A DNA stretch of 64,000 nt, taken from positions 21,012,001 through 21,076,000 of the forward strand of contig CANTUQ010000055.1 of the NCBI GenBank assembly GCA_947683425.1, written 5' to 3'. Numbering within the stretch: position 1 is the stretch's first letter; the number at the start of each line of letters is the position of its first letter. Origin of the DNA: Excoecaria cochinchinensis (lineage: Eukaryota > Streptophyta > Magnoliopsida > Malpighiales > Euphorbiaceae). Shown in pieces: positions 10,629 to 20,604 of this stretch. The notes beneath the pieces are model-generated. The model did no database searches. It was not told where the DNA came from and was given only the letters and a program-made list of their open reading frames with translations. A program made the translations under genes and the position numbers.

Positions 10629-11514
10629 GAGCCTTGTTGAAGGGTTAGCTAAGATTTGGACATTTGGTGGTCTTGGAGAGTGACACATGGCTTAGTAGTA
10701 GGTGAGCATTAATGGGGAAAAGAAAGGGGAGTGAAAGGAAAAGAGAGGGAGTGCAGATTTGTGGTTGGCTTCCCGTGGAAGCTGCCTCTCTTCCTCTTTC
10801 CTCACTCTTGCCATTCTCTCTTCTCCTTTCTTTCTTCAATTTCTGCTCCCAATTCTTTCCTTGTGTGATTTCTTCAAGACTTGAGGTTGGATTCTGAGTT
10901 TAGAGAGCTGGGTTTTGGAGGTAAGTGCTTGGGTTTGTCTTAGGCTTCTTCATCTTCTCTTTTTCTTTCTATTTGTGTTCTGTTTTGGAAGAATTTCTGT
11001 GTTTGATTAAGTGTGTTTTTGGTTGGATTTGTGTAAGAATCGAGTGACAAGAAGAAGAGCAAAGGCAAGGAGAAGGTTCAAGAGTGATGATCGGCTGGGT
11101 TTTGGTCTACAAGAGGTTTGGGAGCCTTGTTTGTGGTGTTAAGTTGAATATGTTTATCCCTACTTCTCTTTGGATCGGACGTATTTTGTGATTTCATATT
11201 GTTAGATATTTTTGAGTGCTAATATTCTTAGGTAAATGCATCTATGTGATTAATTGGTATACTTTTTGAGCTTGATTCAATGGTAGTGATTTGCATGTTG
11301 TAGTAGTGAATGTTGTGTTAGGGTAAAGTGTGCTTTGTATGTTCTTGATGATTAGTGTGATTTCTTAATTTAATTTAAGTGTATATGAAGCATGAGCATG
11401 TTTCGTATGCTTGGGAATGCCAAGGTAAGTGTTTGTGCATGACAGAATAAGTGGTTTTGGAACTTATGTTGTGAAGACAGCAGTAAAATGTAGAATCTGG
11501 GCAATTCTGGGTTA

Positions 11515-11823
11515 TGTCGCGATCGCGACAAAATGCGGATTGGTCCCTCGTGGCTGGAGAGCCCTATGTCGCGACCGCGACATTTTCGCGAGCGCGATAG
11601 AGAGCTGGGCAGCCGAGTCCTCTGTTCGAGCCTACTGCCGAGCGTGCGCGCGAGGAGGAATGAACTAGTCTCTGTCGTGACCGCGACGTTGTCGCGAGTG
11701 CGATAGAGCTCGGTTGTGTGAGTCTGCCGAGCGTGCTTCATTGCGAGCATGCCTCCTGGCGCGAGCTCCCGATGGGGTGCCTCATGCTCTGTCGCGAGCG
11801 CGACACTGTCGCCATCGCGACAG
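11515..11823. repeat. Dyad array, TCGCGA type, element B 5' LTR
   Basis: Units include TGTCGCGATCGCGACA (11515-11530), GTCGCGACCGCGAC with a second half-unit (about 11567-11602), a pair at 11671-11708 and a pair at 11789-11823. The centre base pairs vary while the TCGCG arms persist. The array lies about 1.1-1.4 kb into the LTR, the same relative place as in elements A and J. Confidence 0.85.
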
Positions 11824-12576
11824 AGGCCCTTCCCGCTTGCCCTGTTTTCTGAATGTGTTTTTTTGTTCCACTTTGCACTGTTTCTCACTCTTGCTTGGGC
11901 TATATTTTGTGGCATGTACAAATGTAAATTGATTGTTCTGATTCTGTATTAATGTTTTTGACATGTAAGAGTTTTTATTTATGGCTTTAATACTTTGAGT
12001 AATAGTTATTGCTATGATTAATGTTTTGACTTATGGGTTGGTCTCGTCAAGTGTTGTTTAGAGTCGGTGTGTTAAGCCTGAAGTGTCATTGTAGTGGATA
12101 GATAAGCATGCTTATAAAGGAGTACAGCTGTTCTGTCCGCCCCGTTTGGGCGAAGCGGTTGACATCCGAGATGGTGATCTTCCGTGTAGCGATAAAATGT
12201 TTTGAGACTTCGGTCTCCCCTACTTTTGATAAAACTCAGTGAAGTGTGTGATTGAGGCTCTGGTCTCTCACTTTTGATATTGTTCGTAGTATCCCCTATC
12301 GCGAAGCATTCCCGTATCCACAGCGAATGAATTTCAGGCTATTTTCAAGGTGTTGAGTTTTGCATTGTTAAGTATTGTGTCTCTTTGAGTGACTTCAGTT
12401 GGTATAGTGGACTGTGTATCATGATGTTTGTTAATTGTTTAGTTATGTTATTTATGTGTTGTGTATCCTTGTCTTCTGTTATATTTCTTTTTTAGATGCC
12501 AGACAGTGGATGCTTATTTAAGTATATGTATTTACATGACTTTTTTGTATAGTGCTCTTTGTTTTGTTCCTCCCCA

Positions 12577-12594
12577 CTAAGCGTTATCGCTTAG
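12577..12594. promoter_or_regulatory. Conserved LTR stem-loop, element B
   Basis: CTAAGCG, four-base loop, CGCTTAG. It matches the element A hairpin and is flanked in both by CCCCA and CACGG. Confidence 0.5.
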
Positions 12595-12963
12595 CACGGG
12601 TTCTTGTCCCTTGTAGGTGACAGGATTTTAGGAGCTTGCTCGTGTCGTACGTCTGCAGGTCGGCCACATAGGAGTAGAGTTATTATTTTGCTATCTCCTC
12701 CTGTAATTCCTTTTGTATGTATTATTCATTTTGTTATGTGGCTTCTGAAAGTTTTTGTAAAGGATTTAAGTTGTAATATTTTGGATATTATAAATAACTC
12801 TATATTTTGATTATATGAGATTTATGTTCTGCCTTTGTTATTATTGTTAGTGAACGCTTTCGCTCAGTGTATGTATCTCTGTATGTATGTTGTGAGTGAG
12901 CGTCGAGTAGCGCGCCCGCCGGTGTCCTTCTAACGGGGGTGGCGGTGGGGGTGTTACAGTTTG

Positions 12964-12975
12964 TGGTATCAGAGC
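12964..12975 (+). other. Element B primer-binding site (initiator tRNA-Met)
   Basis: TGGTATCAGAGC, five bases after the LTR end at 12958. The flanking sequence is shared with the element A PBS region. Confidence 0.9.
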
Positions 12976-13088
12976 GCCAGTTTAGGCGGTTCTGGTTGTC
13001 TTTGTTTGTTATGTGATGAGTCTTAGCATGCGAGTCGGTTTTGTGTCATGGCCTAAAGCAGATGTGTCTTGTCTTGTGTAGTGTCTAA

Positions 13089-13676
13089 ATGGAGTCTGAT
13101 CCAAGTGAGAATGTGGGCGAGACAACGAAAAGTGTAAACCCGGACAGAGTTGGTCAGAATGTTTCCGAGTGTCCCCCAGTTGAAGACTCAAGTCCCATTC
13201 TTGATGATGAGACGTTAGTACGAGTGTTGCTACAGTTAGTGGATCGATTGACTGCTTCTCGGGCTTCTCAAGGTTATGATCAGAAACTGCCTTGGAAGAG
13301 AAGATTCTCGGGTAAACTCATATCGAGGGAGAAGAAAGGTCGGAGTATACCGATATGTCAGTACTGTCAGAAGCAGCATTGGGGTGAGTGTCAGAAGCTC
13401 ACGAGTGCTTGTTTCAAGTGTGGCAACAAGGAACATTTGCTTGATAACTGGCTTAAGAAGAGAGAGAACCTGGCTCTACAGGCAAGAAGAGAGGAAAGTG
13501 AAGCCGACCGAAGGATAGCAGTGGATCTTGAGGATCGAGGAACTCCGGGTGGATTAGCTAGAGCTTTTGCAATGATTGAGAAGGAAGTGAAGGGGTCTAC
13601 AGGTCTTTCCAGTAAGTTTGTTTTGTTGAACTGCTATTTCTGTTCGTTTTTGGGTTGTTTGGATATAAGTGGGTAG
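13089..13676 (+). CDS. gag: Element B gag-like protein with zinc knuckles
   Basis: Uninterrupted 195-codon frame starting about 110 bases after the PBS, at the position where element A's gag begins. The first 60 residues are acidic and resemble A's gag N-terminus. The capsid core is missing. Residues about 98-125 hold a knuckle of the form CQYCQKQHWGEC and a second CFKCGNKEH whose final Cys is Trp, so the second knuckle probably cannot bind zinc normally. After a stretch resembling the region just before protease in A (ARAFAM), the frame ends in unrelated hydrophobic residues. It could bind element RNA for packaging in trans; function is inferred from the knuckle only. Confidence 0.7.
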   Translation: MESDPSENVGETTKSVNPDRVGQNVSECPPVEDSSPILDDETLVRVLLQLVDRLTASRASQGYDQKLPWKRRFSGKLISREKKGRSIPICQYCQKQHWGECQKLTSACFKCGNKEHLLDNWLKKRENLALQARREESEADRRIAVDLEDRGTPGGLARAFAMIEKEVKGSTGLSSKFVLLNCYFCSFLGCLDISG

Positions 13677-13679
13677 TGG

Positions 13680-13717
13680 GGAAATTTTGAGGACGAAATT
13701 TCTTAAGGGGGAGTGAT
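13680..13717 (+). other. Element B remnant of pol C-terminus, hairpin and polypurine tract
   Basis: Codons for GNFEDEIS and a stop (13680-13706) are the last residues of a chromovirus polyprotein, retained although the rest of pol is gone. They coincide with an inverted repeat around GAGGACG, followed by the purine tract AAGGGGGAG before the 3' LTR. Retention suggests the hairpin and PPT are needed in cis. Confidence 0.7.
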
Positions 13718-15427
13718 TGTAACAACCCAAAAAGGGCCTGGTTGGAATTTGCATGGTAAGTCAGTAAATTAAGGGTATTTCCATAACTTGAGTAAGAGGA
13801 AAATTGGATAATAAGGACTTTAGTGCAAGGGAATTTAATTAATTAAGTTAAGAGGAGGATTTATATGGTGTGATGTGGTGTATGGAAGTAGGGTAATTAT
13901 TGGATTAATCTAGTGTGGTTTGGGTGTATGGTGCCATGGAGATATTTATGTAAGAGATGATTGGGTGTGTGTGGGTTTAGTGATTTATTGAAGGGTTAGC
14001 TAAGATTTGGACATTTGGTGGTCTTCGAGAGTGACACATGGCTTAGTAGTAGGTGAGCATTAATGGGGAAAAGAAAGGGGAGTGAAAGGAAGAGAGAGGG
14101 AGTGAAGATTTTTGGTTGGCTTCCCGTGGAAGCTGCCTCTCTTCCTCTTTCCTCACTGTTGCCGTTCTCTCTTCTCCTTTCTTTCTTCAATTTCTGCTCC
14201 CAATTCTTTCCTTGTGTGATTTCTTCAAGACTTGAGGTTGGATTCTAAGTTTAGAGAGCTGGGTTTTGGAGGTAAGTGCTTGGGTTTGTCTTGGGCTTCT
14301 TCATCTTCTCTTTTTCTTTGTATTTGTGTTATGTTTTGAAAGAATTTCTGGGTTTGATTAAGTGTGTTTTTGGTTGGTTTTGTGCAAGAATCGAGTAACA
14401 AAAAGAAGAGCAAAGGCAAGGAGAAGGTTCAAGAGTGAAGATCAGCTGGGTTTTGGTCTACAAGAGGTTTGGGAGCCTTGTTTGTGGTGTTAAGTTGAAT
14501 GTGTTTATCCCTACTTCTCTTTGGATCGGACGTGTTTTGTGATTTCATATTGTTAGAGATTTTTGAGTGTTCATATTCTTAGGTAAATGCATGTATGTGA
14601 TTAATTGGTATACTTGTTGAGCTTGATTCAATGGTAGTGATTTGCATGTTGTTGTAGTGAAAATGTTGTGTTAAGGTAAAGTGTGCTTTGTATGTTCTTG
14701 ATGATTAGTGTGATTTCTTGTTTTAATTTAAGTGTATATAAATCATGAGCATGTTTCATATGCTTGGGAACGCCAATGTAAGTGTTTGTGCATGATAGAA
14801 TAAGTGGTTTTTGAAGTTGTGTTGTGCATAGAGCAGGAAAATGCAGAATCTAGGCAATTATGGGTTCTGTCGCGATCGCACCACTGTCGCGATCACGATA
14901 GAATGCGGATTGGTCCCTCGTGGCTAGAGAGACCTATGTCACGACCGCGACGTTTTTGCGAGCACGACAGAGAGATGGGTAGCCGAGTCCTCGGCACGAG
15001 TCTGCTGCCGAGTGTGCGCATGAGGAGGAATGAACTAGTCTCTGTCGCGAGCGCGACAGAGCTCGGTTGTGTGAGTTTGCCGAGCATGCTTCGTCGCGAG
15101 CACGCCTCCTGGTGCAAGCTCGCGATGGGGTGCCCCGTGCTCTGTCTCGAGCGCAACACTGTCGAGATCGCGATAGAAGGCCTTCCTGCTTGCCCTGTTT
15201 TCTGAATGTGTTTCTTTTGTTCCACTTTGCACGGTTTCTCACTCTTGCTTGGGCTATGTTTTGTGGCATGTACAAATGTAAATTAATTGTTCTGATTTTG
15301 TATTAATGTTCTTGACATGTAAGAGTTTTTATTTCTGGCTTTAATACTTTGAGTAATAGTTATTGCTATGATTAATGTTTTGACTTGTGGGTTGGTCTTG
15401 TCAAGTGTTGTTTAGAGTCGGTGTGTT
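13718..15427 (+). repeat. Element B 3' LTR, truncated
   Basis: Matches the 5' LTR from its first base to the sequence GTCGGTGTGTT, then stops at 15427, losing roughly the last 0.9 kb. It carries its own dyad array at 14868-15177, with more mutated units than the 5' copy. Confidence 0.88.
14868..15177. repeat. Dyad array, TCGCGA type, element B 3' LTR
   Basis: Same layout as 11515-11823 with decayed arms. One additional GTCGCGATC unit lies near 14888. Confidence 0.75.
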
Positions 15428-16157
15428 GAGAAATTAAGTTAAAAGCAATATGCAGAAACATTGAGAAATTAATGCTACAACGATGAACTTCAAGAATGAC
15501 AAATGCTAGTACTTTTGACAATAATGCACCATCAGGTTTCCATAGCAGCAAATGGAACATAAATAAATAGAATGGAAAGAATTAAAGCATTCTCACTGCA
15601 TTACCATACTGCCATATTATTCATGCATAACCACCAATTCAATGGTTAATCACATCCTGAGACAAATATATTGCATGGTATATGGAAGCCAAAAGATTCA
15701 CCACTATTGATAGCAAGATATGCGACTGAGAGAAAAATGAGATATAATACTCATTCAAGCAATTCGTCAAACACCTGGTGGCCACAGATTTTTGCATATA
15801 AAACAAGTACATCTTATGCATTTGTTACCCCGAATTTATCCATGTTATCACACAACAACCCAACAATTAACAAGAAAACACAAATTGTATCCATTTATTA
15901 CAGAAAGAAATGAGAGAAAAAAAAGAAGAATGTAAATACCTAACACCAGCAACTGATAGAAAGAGGAAAGAAGGAAGCAACTGATAGAAAGAGGAAAGAA
16001 GGAAGGAGTGCAGACAAAATGTGCAAAAGATGTTCTTGAAACGTGATTCAACCAAGTGAAAATAAGGAATTTCAAAAATTTTGGATTACCGGGTAGAGAG
16101 AGACGAGAGAGAGAATTTTAGTGTTTAAAAATTGCAAAAAAGAAACTGGCGATTGTG
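15428..16157 (-). other. Element F leader exon and intron of the lost env-like gene
   Basis: On the minus strand a pyrimidine-rich leader (CTCTCTCTC near 16100) follows the internal promoter, as in element G. A splice-donor-like TTAG|GTATTTAC occurs near 15937. No acceptor or env-like coding sequence follows before the break at 15428. Short repeats AACTGATAGAAAGAGG lie at 15950-15990. No coding region is supported. Confidence 0.4.
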
Positions 16158-16363
16158 GATTTTAAAAACAGGGTTTTTCTTTTTACACGGCTGTATGAAG
16201 ATACCATACCGCAGTGTAAAAAGCCACTGGAACCAGTTATTTTAAATCACAATTTTCACGGCGGTATGAGTACTTCTCACCACCGTGTAAAATGCTACTG
16301 GAATCAGGTCATGAAATGCAAGTTGTACACGGCGGTACGAAGATTCCTCCCCGCCGTGTAAAG
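16157..16363 (-). promoter_or_regulatory. Element F internal dyad-TATA promoter
   Basis: Three inverted-repeat units of the form TACACGGCGGTA...TACCGCCGTGTA lie at about 16183-16220, 16255-16292 and 16324-16363. On the minus strand the TATA-like TTTTTAAAATCC (16157-16170) follows about 12 bp beyond the array. The same motif family fills the LTR of this element (40937-41203). The 220 bases between the array and the end of pol (16364-16586) hold nothing else I recognise. Confidence 0.6.
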
Positions 16364-16586
16364 TGAATTTTTAAGAGAAATATAACCTGAACCAAACAAC
16401 AATTACACCAAGCACTCCAAAACATTGTACACTATCTCCAAAACCGATTTTTGACCACTAAATGAAAAGGAAATTATCCTAAAACTGAAAATAACTAGAA
16501 TTATAAAAATTAAAACAAAACAGAATAAAGTTAGAAATTATTTTAGTTTTGATTTTTGAGTCTTCAGCTCGACTTTGAACTTATCT

Positions 16587-17195
16587 TATTCGTTCTCGAA
16601 GGTAATGGTCACCGCTGCAAATTCAGCGCGGTTCTCAAAATATGGTTTTAATCGATGGCCATTTACTTTGAATTCCTCACTCCCAGGATGCTTTGGGATT
16701 GTGATAACTCCGAAATCAGTCACACTTACGACTTCAAATGGCCCATCCATCGCGACTTCAGTTTTCCTGGAAATAACCTTAATCGACTATTATATAAGAG
16801 AAATTTCATACCTGGAGTGAATTCTTTCCTGACTAGTTTCTTGTCATGCCATTTCTTTGTATTTTCCTTATACCTCTCTGCTCGTTGATATGACCAATAA
16901 CGTATCTCTTCCTGCTCATTCATCTAGAGAAGTCTCTTCTCACCTGCACTCTTAACATGGTTGCCCAATAAGCCTTGTGTTCTAGTTCGACAGGGAGATG
17001 GCACGATTTACCATAGACAAACTTAAACAGGGATAACCCTATAGGTGTTTTGAATGCAGTTCTACAAGCCCACAAAGCTTCATCCAACCTCAAATACCAA
17101 ACCTTTCTAGATGAATTTATAGTTTTCTCTAGGATCGATTTGAGTTCTCTATTAGATACCTCAACTTGTACATTAGCTTGAGCGTGATATGCGGT
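16587..17195 (-). pseudogene. Element F integrase C-terminal part
   Basis: Contains the end of the integrase core (QVEVSNREL with the catalytic Glu), the conserved run EALWACRTAFKTPIG, and the C-terminal domain with KLVRKE, LYNSRLRLFPGKL and GHRLKPYF, closing at a TAA (16587-16589). The reading frame shifts near 16923. It is separated from the rest of the integrase (34769-35427) by element C, which inserted within the codons just before YHAQAN. Confidence 0.85.
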
Positions 17196-18217
17196 TATGA
17201 CACGCGCCGGACCCCGCGGCCGCCCTTCTGACCGCTCGCTTGAGGGTGATCGGGGCATTTGTGGGTCCGTTGGCAACTTGCAATGAATTGCGAGTGCGTA
17301 TATTTTGGGCAACAAGGAGGTGTCATGGAGTCGCCACCCAATAGAACATTGGGAAAGTTTCTCTCGCCTCGGAGAGATTAAGACTGCGCTTAGTATCCAT
17401 TTTGGGCCAACCAGAGGGGTCATGGAGGGTAAACCTCTCGCCCTAAGGAGCCTAGGATTAACGTCAAAGTCTCGTGACACAAGAGGTGTCTTGGAGGTCA
17501 TAGTTCCAATGAGTGATCGGATAGACCTCTCGCCTCTTTGAGCCTAAAGACCAGAGCTGGGTTCGGGACTTCTCATCTATTTCTACCTTGATTATTTTAT
17601 GATCAAATTTTAATTTCCATTCATTCACTCTCTCTCCACACAATGCAATTGAATCAAAGTGCATTTATTCACATTTGGAAAGCGATAAATGAACAAGAAA
17701 ATGATGAAAGCGATAAATTACAATAACACAAGCAGCGAAATACAACTCCCTTTCATAAATGTGTGATACATACACGAATCGGGGGATTGCTTATTTTGAG
17801 GACTTTGGTCCTCACATGCATCATTATTAAAATGGATATTTTTATTGTGAGGATTTTATTGGATAAAGAATAGGACATTGGGTCCTTGATTTTATGAAGA
17901 ATTCAGTTTATTTAATATAAAATGTTTGGCCGATTTTTTACATTAGCGAGAAATAAAATAATTTTGTCGTATACAGGAGAAGCAATAAATAAATATATGA
18001 AATATATATAATAAGAAGATAGGGAACTAAACCAAGCGAGCTTTCCAAATGCGTGAGAAATCTCTCAAGCTCCACCCAGTCCAAGCAACAGAAGCGTATT
18101 CTCACAAAACAAGCCAAAGGGATGTTAAAATATCGAAGAAAAGTCATATATAAACATGAAAATTTGAGAGAACAAAGAGGAAAAAGAAAAAAATTAAAAA
18201 GGTGGGACAGAAACCAC

Positions 18218-18370
18218 CGACGGGCTATACTGAATGACCGACGGGCGTCGGTTAAAGAGACCGACACGGCTCGTCGCTTACTCGAAGGAAGCCGTCTATG
18301 GGGGTGACCGACGAGTTATGCTAAAAGACGACCGATGGGCATCGGTCACAGCAGATGACCCGTCGGTCAC
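18218..18370. repeat. Dyad array 2 (ACCGACGGG type), element C 3' LTR
   Basis: Units such as ACCGACGGGCGTCGGT and GACCGATGGGCATCGGTC; the second shows the same change in both arms. It lies about 75 bp from a TATA-like TTTATATATGAC on the minus strand (about 18143-18154). Confidence 0.75.
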
Positions 18371-18516
18371 CTCTGTCCCAGAAAATAGAAGCTTTCCAAA
18401 AATAAAAAAAATAAGCTTCACGTAAATTATCGGTCACAGCAGATGACCCGTCGGTCACCTCTGTCCCAGAAAACAGAAGCTTTCCAAAAATCAAAAAAAT
18501 AAGTTTCACGTAAACT
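18341..18516. repeat. 88-bp tandem duplication in element C 3' LTR
   Basis: Two consecutive copies beginning ATCGGTCACAGCAGATGACC. The 5' LTR has one copy at about 33854-33945. It duplicates one dyad unit. Confidence 0.8.
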
Positions 18517-18926
18517 CAAGAAGAATAATAGCAAGAAATGAAAACGAGGGCAAAAACAAAGATAATATCGAAAATGGAGCTAAAAAAGGGACAGAAAAGG
18601 GTCCGGAATATTTACCCTCAGAATAACCTTCTTGGTTAGATTCCTTGTTATTGTATGGCTCCCCGCACGCTCCACGAGAAAACGAGATAAAAATCAAGAA
18701 TGAGGAAAATAGGTTGTTTCCTTCTTGATTTTTCTAAAAACTAAATTTTTGGAGTCAAAACCTTAGGAATAACCAATTAAATTTAGTTCCTTTTAATGGC
18801 TTGATTCTTGTATCGATTAAGTTTTTTAGAAGTGTGTTTGTTGGAAGAGAGAGAAAATGCACGCGAATTTTGGCAGAGTTTCCCCTTTAGAAATTTTTCC
18901 AACCCTTGTTATGTGAAAATTCAAAG

Positions 18927-19165
18927 CTTTTATAAGCCAGGCACGACCGACGGGCATCTGTCGTGGCGACGGGCATCGGAAGAATCCAACTGACACAAGG
19001 ATTCATCCGACGGCCCAGCCTTTTTTACCAACGGGCGTCGGAATAATCCTTCTGACACAAGGATATAACCGACAGCCCTGCCATTATGATCAACGGGCGT
19101 CGGAATAATCCTTCTGACACAAGGATTCATCGGTCCGGCCACCTGTCCGACGGGCTGGCCGTATG
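18927..19165 (-). promoter_or_regulatory. Element C LTR dyad array 1 and TATA box
   Basis: Several ACCGACGGG/CCGTCGG inverted repeats mixed with a repeated segment AATCCTTCTGACACAAGGAT occupy 18945-19165. The minus-strand TATA box CTTATAAAAGC (18927-18938) follows within about 7 bp, which makes this the likely U3 promoter. Confidence 0.65.
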
Positions 19166-19363
19166 TTGAGGAAAACATGCTTTTTGGACTTTTTTTTTTA
19201 AAAAAAACTCCCCGATTTTCTCCCCTTCTGCCTACAAAAGGTAAAAAGACTCGTGGAACATGGGACTAAAGCCTCCAAATCTAAACCATTTGTATAGGCT
19301 TGGATGCCGATTTCATCACAGGGTAACCTCTGATCCGAACTGTTCCGGGACACAGTGCTTACA

Positions 19364-19385
19364 GTTGCCCCTAGTTTTGAGAAAA
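19364..19385 (-). other. Element C polypurine tract
   Basis: The minus strand reads AAAACTAGGGGCAAC immediately before the 3' LTR. The same site in element D reads CAAAATTGGGGGCAAC. Confidence 0.7.
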
Positions 19386-19479
19386 CTAGTGCACGAGCGC
19401 CTAGATGAGCCAAAACTCAGAGAAAGGACAGAAAGGAAGAAAGCGTACCTCTGGCGATTCTTACCTTCCGCGCCTTTTA

Positions 19480-20140
19480 CCGGGTAGACCTCATCTCAGT
19501 CTGTTCGGAAGGTGAAGATATCCCTATCGGTCTCATCTCGACCTGTAGGTGTTGGTGAGATGTAGCATTCTCTAGCCACGACCTCGATGTAAAGAGCAGT
19601 GTTTTTCTAACCGTAGCTTCCACTTTCGCTGGCCTCGTCTCGGCTTGCGCATTGTTGAGATGTAGCACTCTCTGACTACAAACTCGATGTGAAGAGCAGT
19701 GTTTCTCTAACTGCAGCTTCCACTTCCGCTGGCCTCGTCTCGGCTCGTGCAGTGTTAAGGAGATGTAGTACCTTCTGACTACAAACTCGACGTGAAGAGT
19801 AGTGTTTCTCTAACTGTAGCTTCTGGTAGTGAGAAGCGGTGTTTTCTAACCACAGTCTCGAGGTGAAGAGCAGTGTTCTCTAATTGCAACTCCGATTGTG
19901 AAGTTCCCCTGCTAACCCCCATCCGATCTGCAAGGCGTGTAGCACTCTCTGACTACTGCGTGAACTGTGAGATGAGGTACTCTCTGACCGTAATCTCGGT
20001 GTTAAGAGCAGTGTTTCACTAACTGCAACTTCGATTGTGAAGTTCCCCTGTTAACCCCCATCCGATCTGCAAGGTGCGTAGTACTCTCCGACTACTACGT
20101 GAACTGTGAGATGAGGTACTCTCTGATCGTAATCTTTATT
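19480..20140. repeat. Tandem repeats in the 3' untranslated region of element C
   Basis: Two repeat types follow each other: about three copies of a roughly 110-120 bp unit containing GAGATGTAGCACTCTCTGAC and GAGCAGTGTTTCTCTAAC, then two copies of a roughly 140 bp unit containing GTTAACCCCCATCCGATCTG. Both share the sub-motif GAAGAGCAGTGTTTCTCTAA. Tat elements are known to carry such variable arrays here. Confidence 0.8.
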
Positions 20141-20604
20141 TTGTGGAGGAGAAGACCTCGCTGGGTTCCCTTTTCCAAGAAGACATGAATCTTAGGCGCC
20201 CATGTTCGGACTTTTGATCGATGCTTGTGTTCGGATCAATGTTTCTCTGTACCTGTGATAAAAGGTTTTGTTAATTCATGCTTGAGTTATTATCTTTTAA
20301 CATGTCTATGAATGGCGTGGTTTTGTTTTATTTACCACGTCATGTTTCAGTTATATTCTTTTTTCTTTTTTCCAATCTTGGTTATCTTTTGTTATTATTC
20401 TCCCTTTCATTTGTTATGTCGTCATCATTTTGGAATATGAGCAAATGTGAAAACATACACTTATTTGTAATATGAATAAATCATAAACAACTGAATGAAT
20501 GTACAAAACTGAAGGCAAAAGTTTTTCACTAGAAATATCCACTTTTGTACAATGTATATACAAAGTGAAAATGTACAAAAATACAAAAAATGACTCCCTG
20601 AACA

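Larger units (their letters stand above)
10629..12958 (+). repeat. Element B 5' LTR, second segment
   Basis: Continues the LTR after element A. Bases 10629-10633 (TGGAG) repeat 858-862. It contains a pyrimidine-rich leader-like block (10780-10860), a possible splice donor AG|GTAAGT at about 10920, the dyad array at 11515-11823 and the CTAAGCG hairpin at 12577-12594. It ends GGGTGTTACA just before the PBS. Confidence 0.88.
598..15427 (+). mobile_element. Element B: non-autonomous Tekay-like LTR retrotransposon, with element A nested in its 5' LTR
   Basis: Two LTRs begin with TGTAACAACCC (598 and 13718). The 5' LTR is interrupted at 862/10629 by element A. Without A, the 5' LTR is about 2.6 kb. 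The internal region is only about 760 bp: an initiator-Met PBS, a gag-like ORF with a zinc knuckle, the last codons of a chromovirus polyprotein, and a polypurine tract. Protease, reverse transcriptase, RNase H and integrase are absent, so B must be mobilised by a relative. The 3' LTR stops abruptly at 15427 against remains of element F, so its right target duplication is lost. Confidence 0.8.
17196..19363 (-). repeat. Element C 3' LTR
   Basis: 2168 bp; first bases TATGAC where the other Tat LTRs have TGTGAC. It has two dyad arrays of the ACCGACGGG type (18218-18370 and 18945-19165) and a TATA box on the minus strand at 18927-18938. A tandem duplication of about 88 bp (18341-18428, 18429-18516) is absent from the 5' LTR. 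Confidence 0.88.

Noticed and set aside
10645..10897. Small ORFs in the element B LTR, repeated near 13996-14248
   Set aside because: They lie in the pyrimidine-rich leader of the LTR; the protein is low-complexity Leu/Ser/Arg and the opposite strand is equally open.
12964..12975. tRNA gene fragment
   Set aside because: Only the 12-18 bases complementary to a tRNA 3' end are present next to each LTR, as expected of a primer-binding site.
16157..16363. MITE or foldback transposon insertion at the dyads
   Set aside because: Units are 30-40 bp, repeated several times with unrelated spacers, lack terminal repeats and target duplications, and use the same motif as the element's own LTR.
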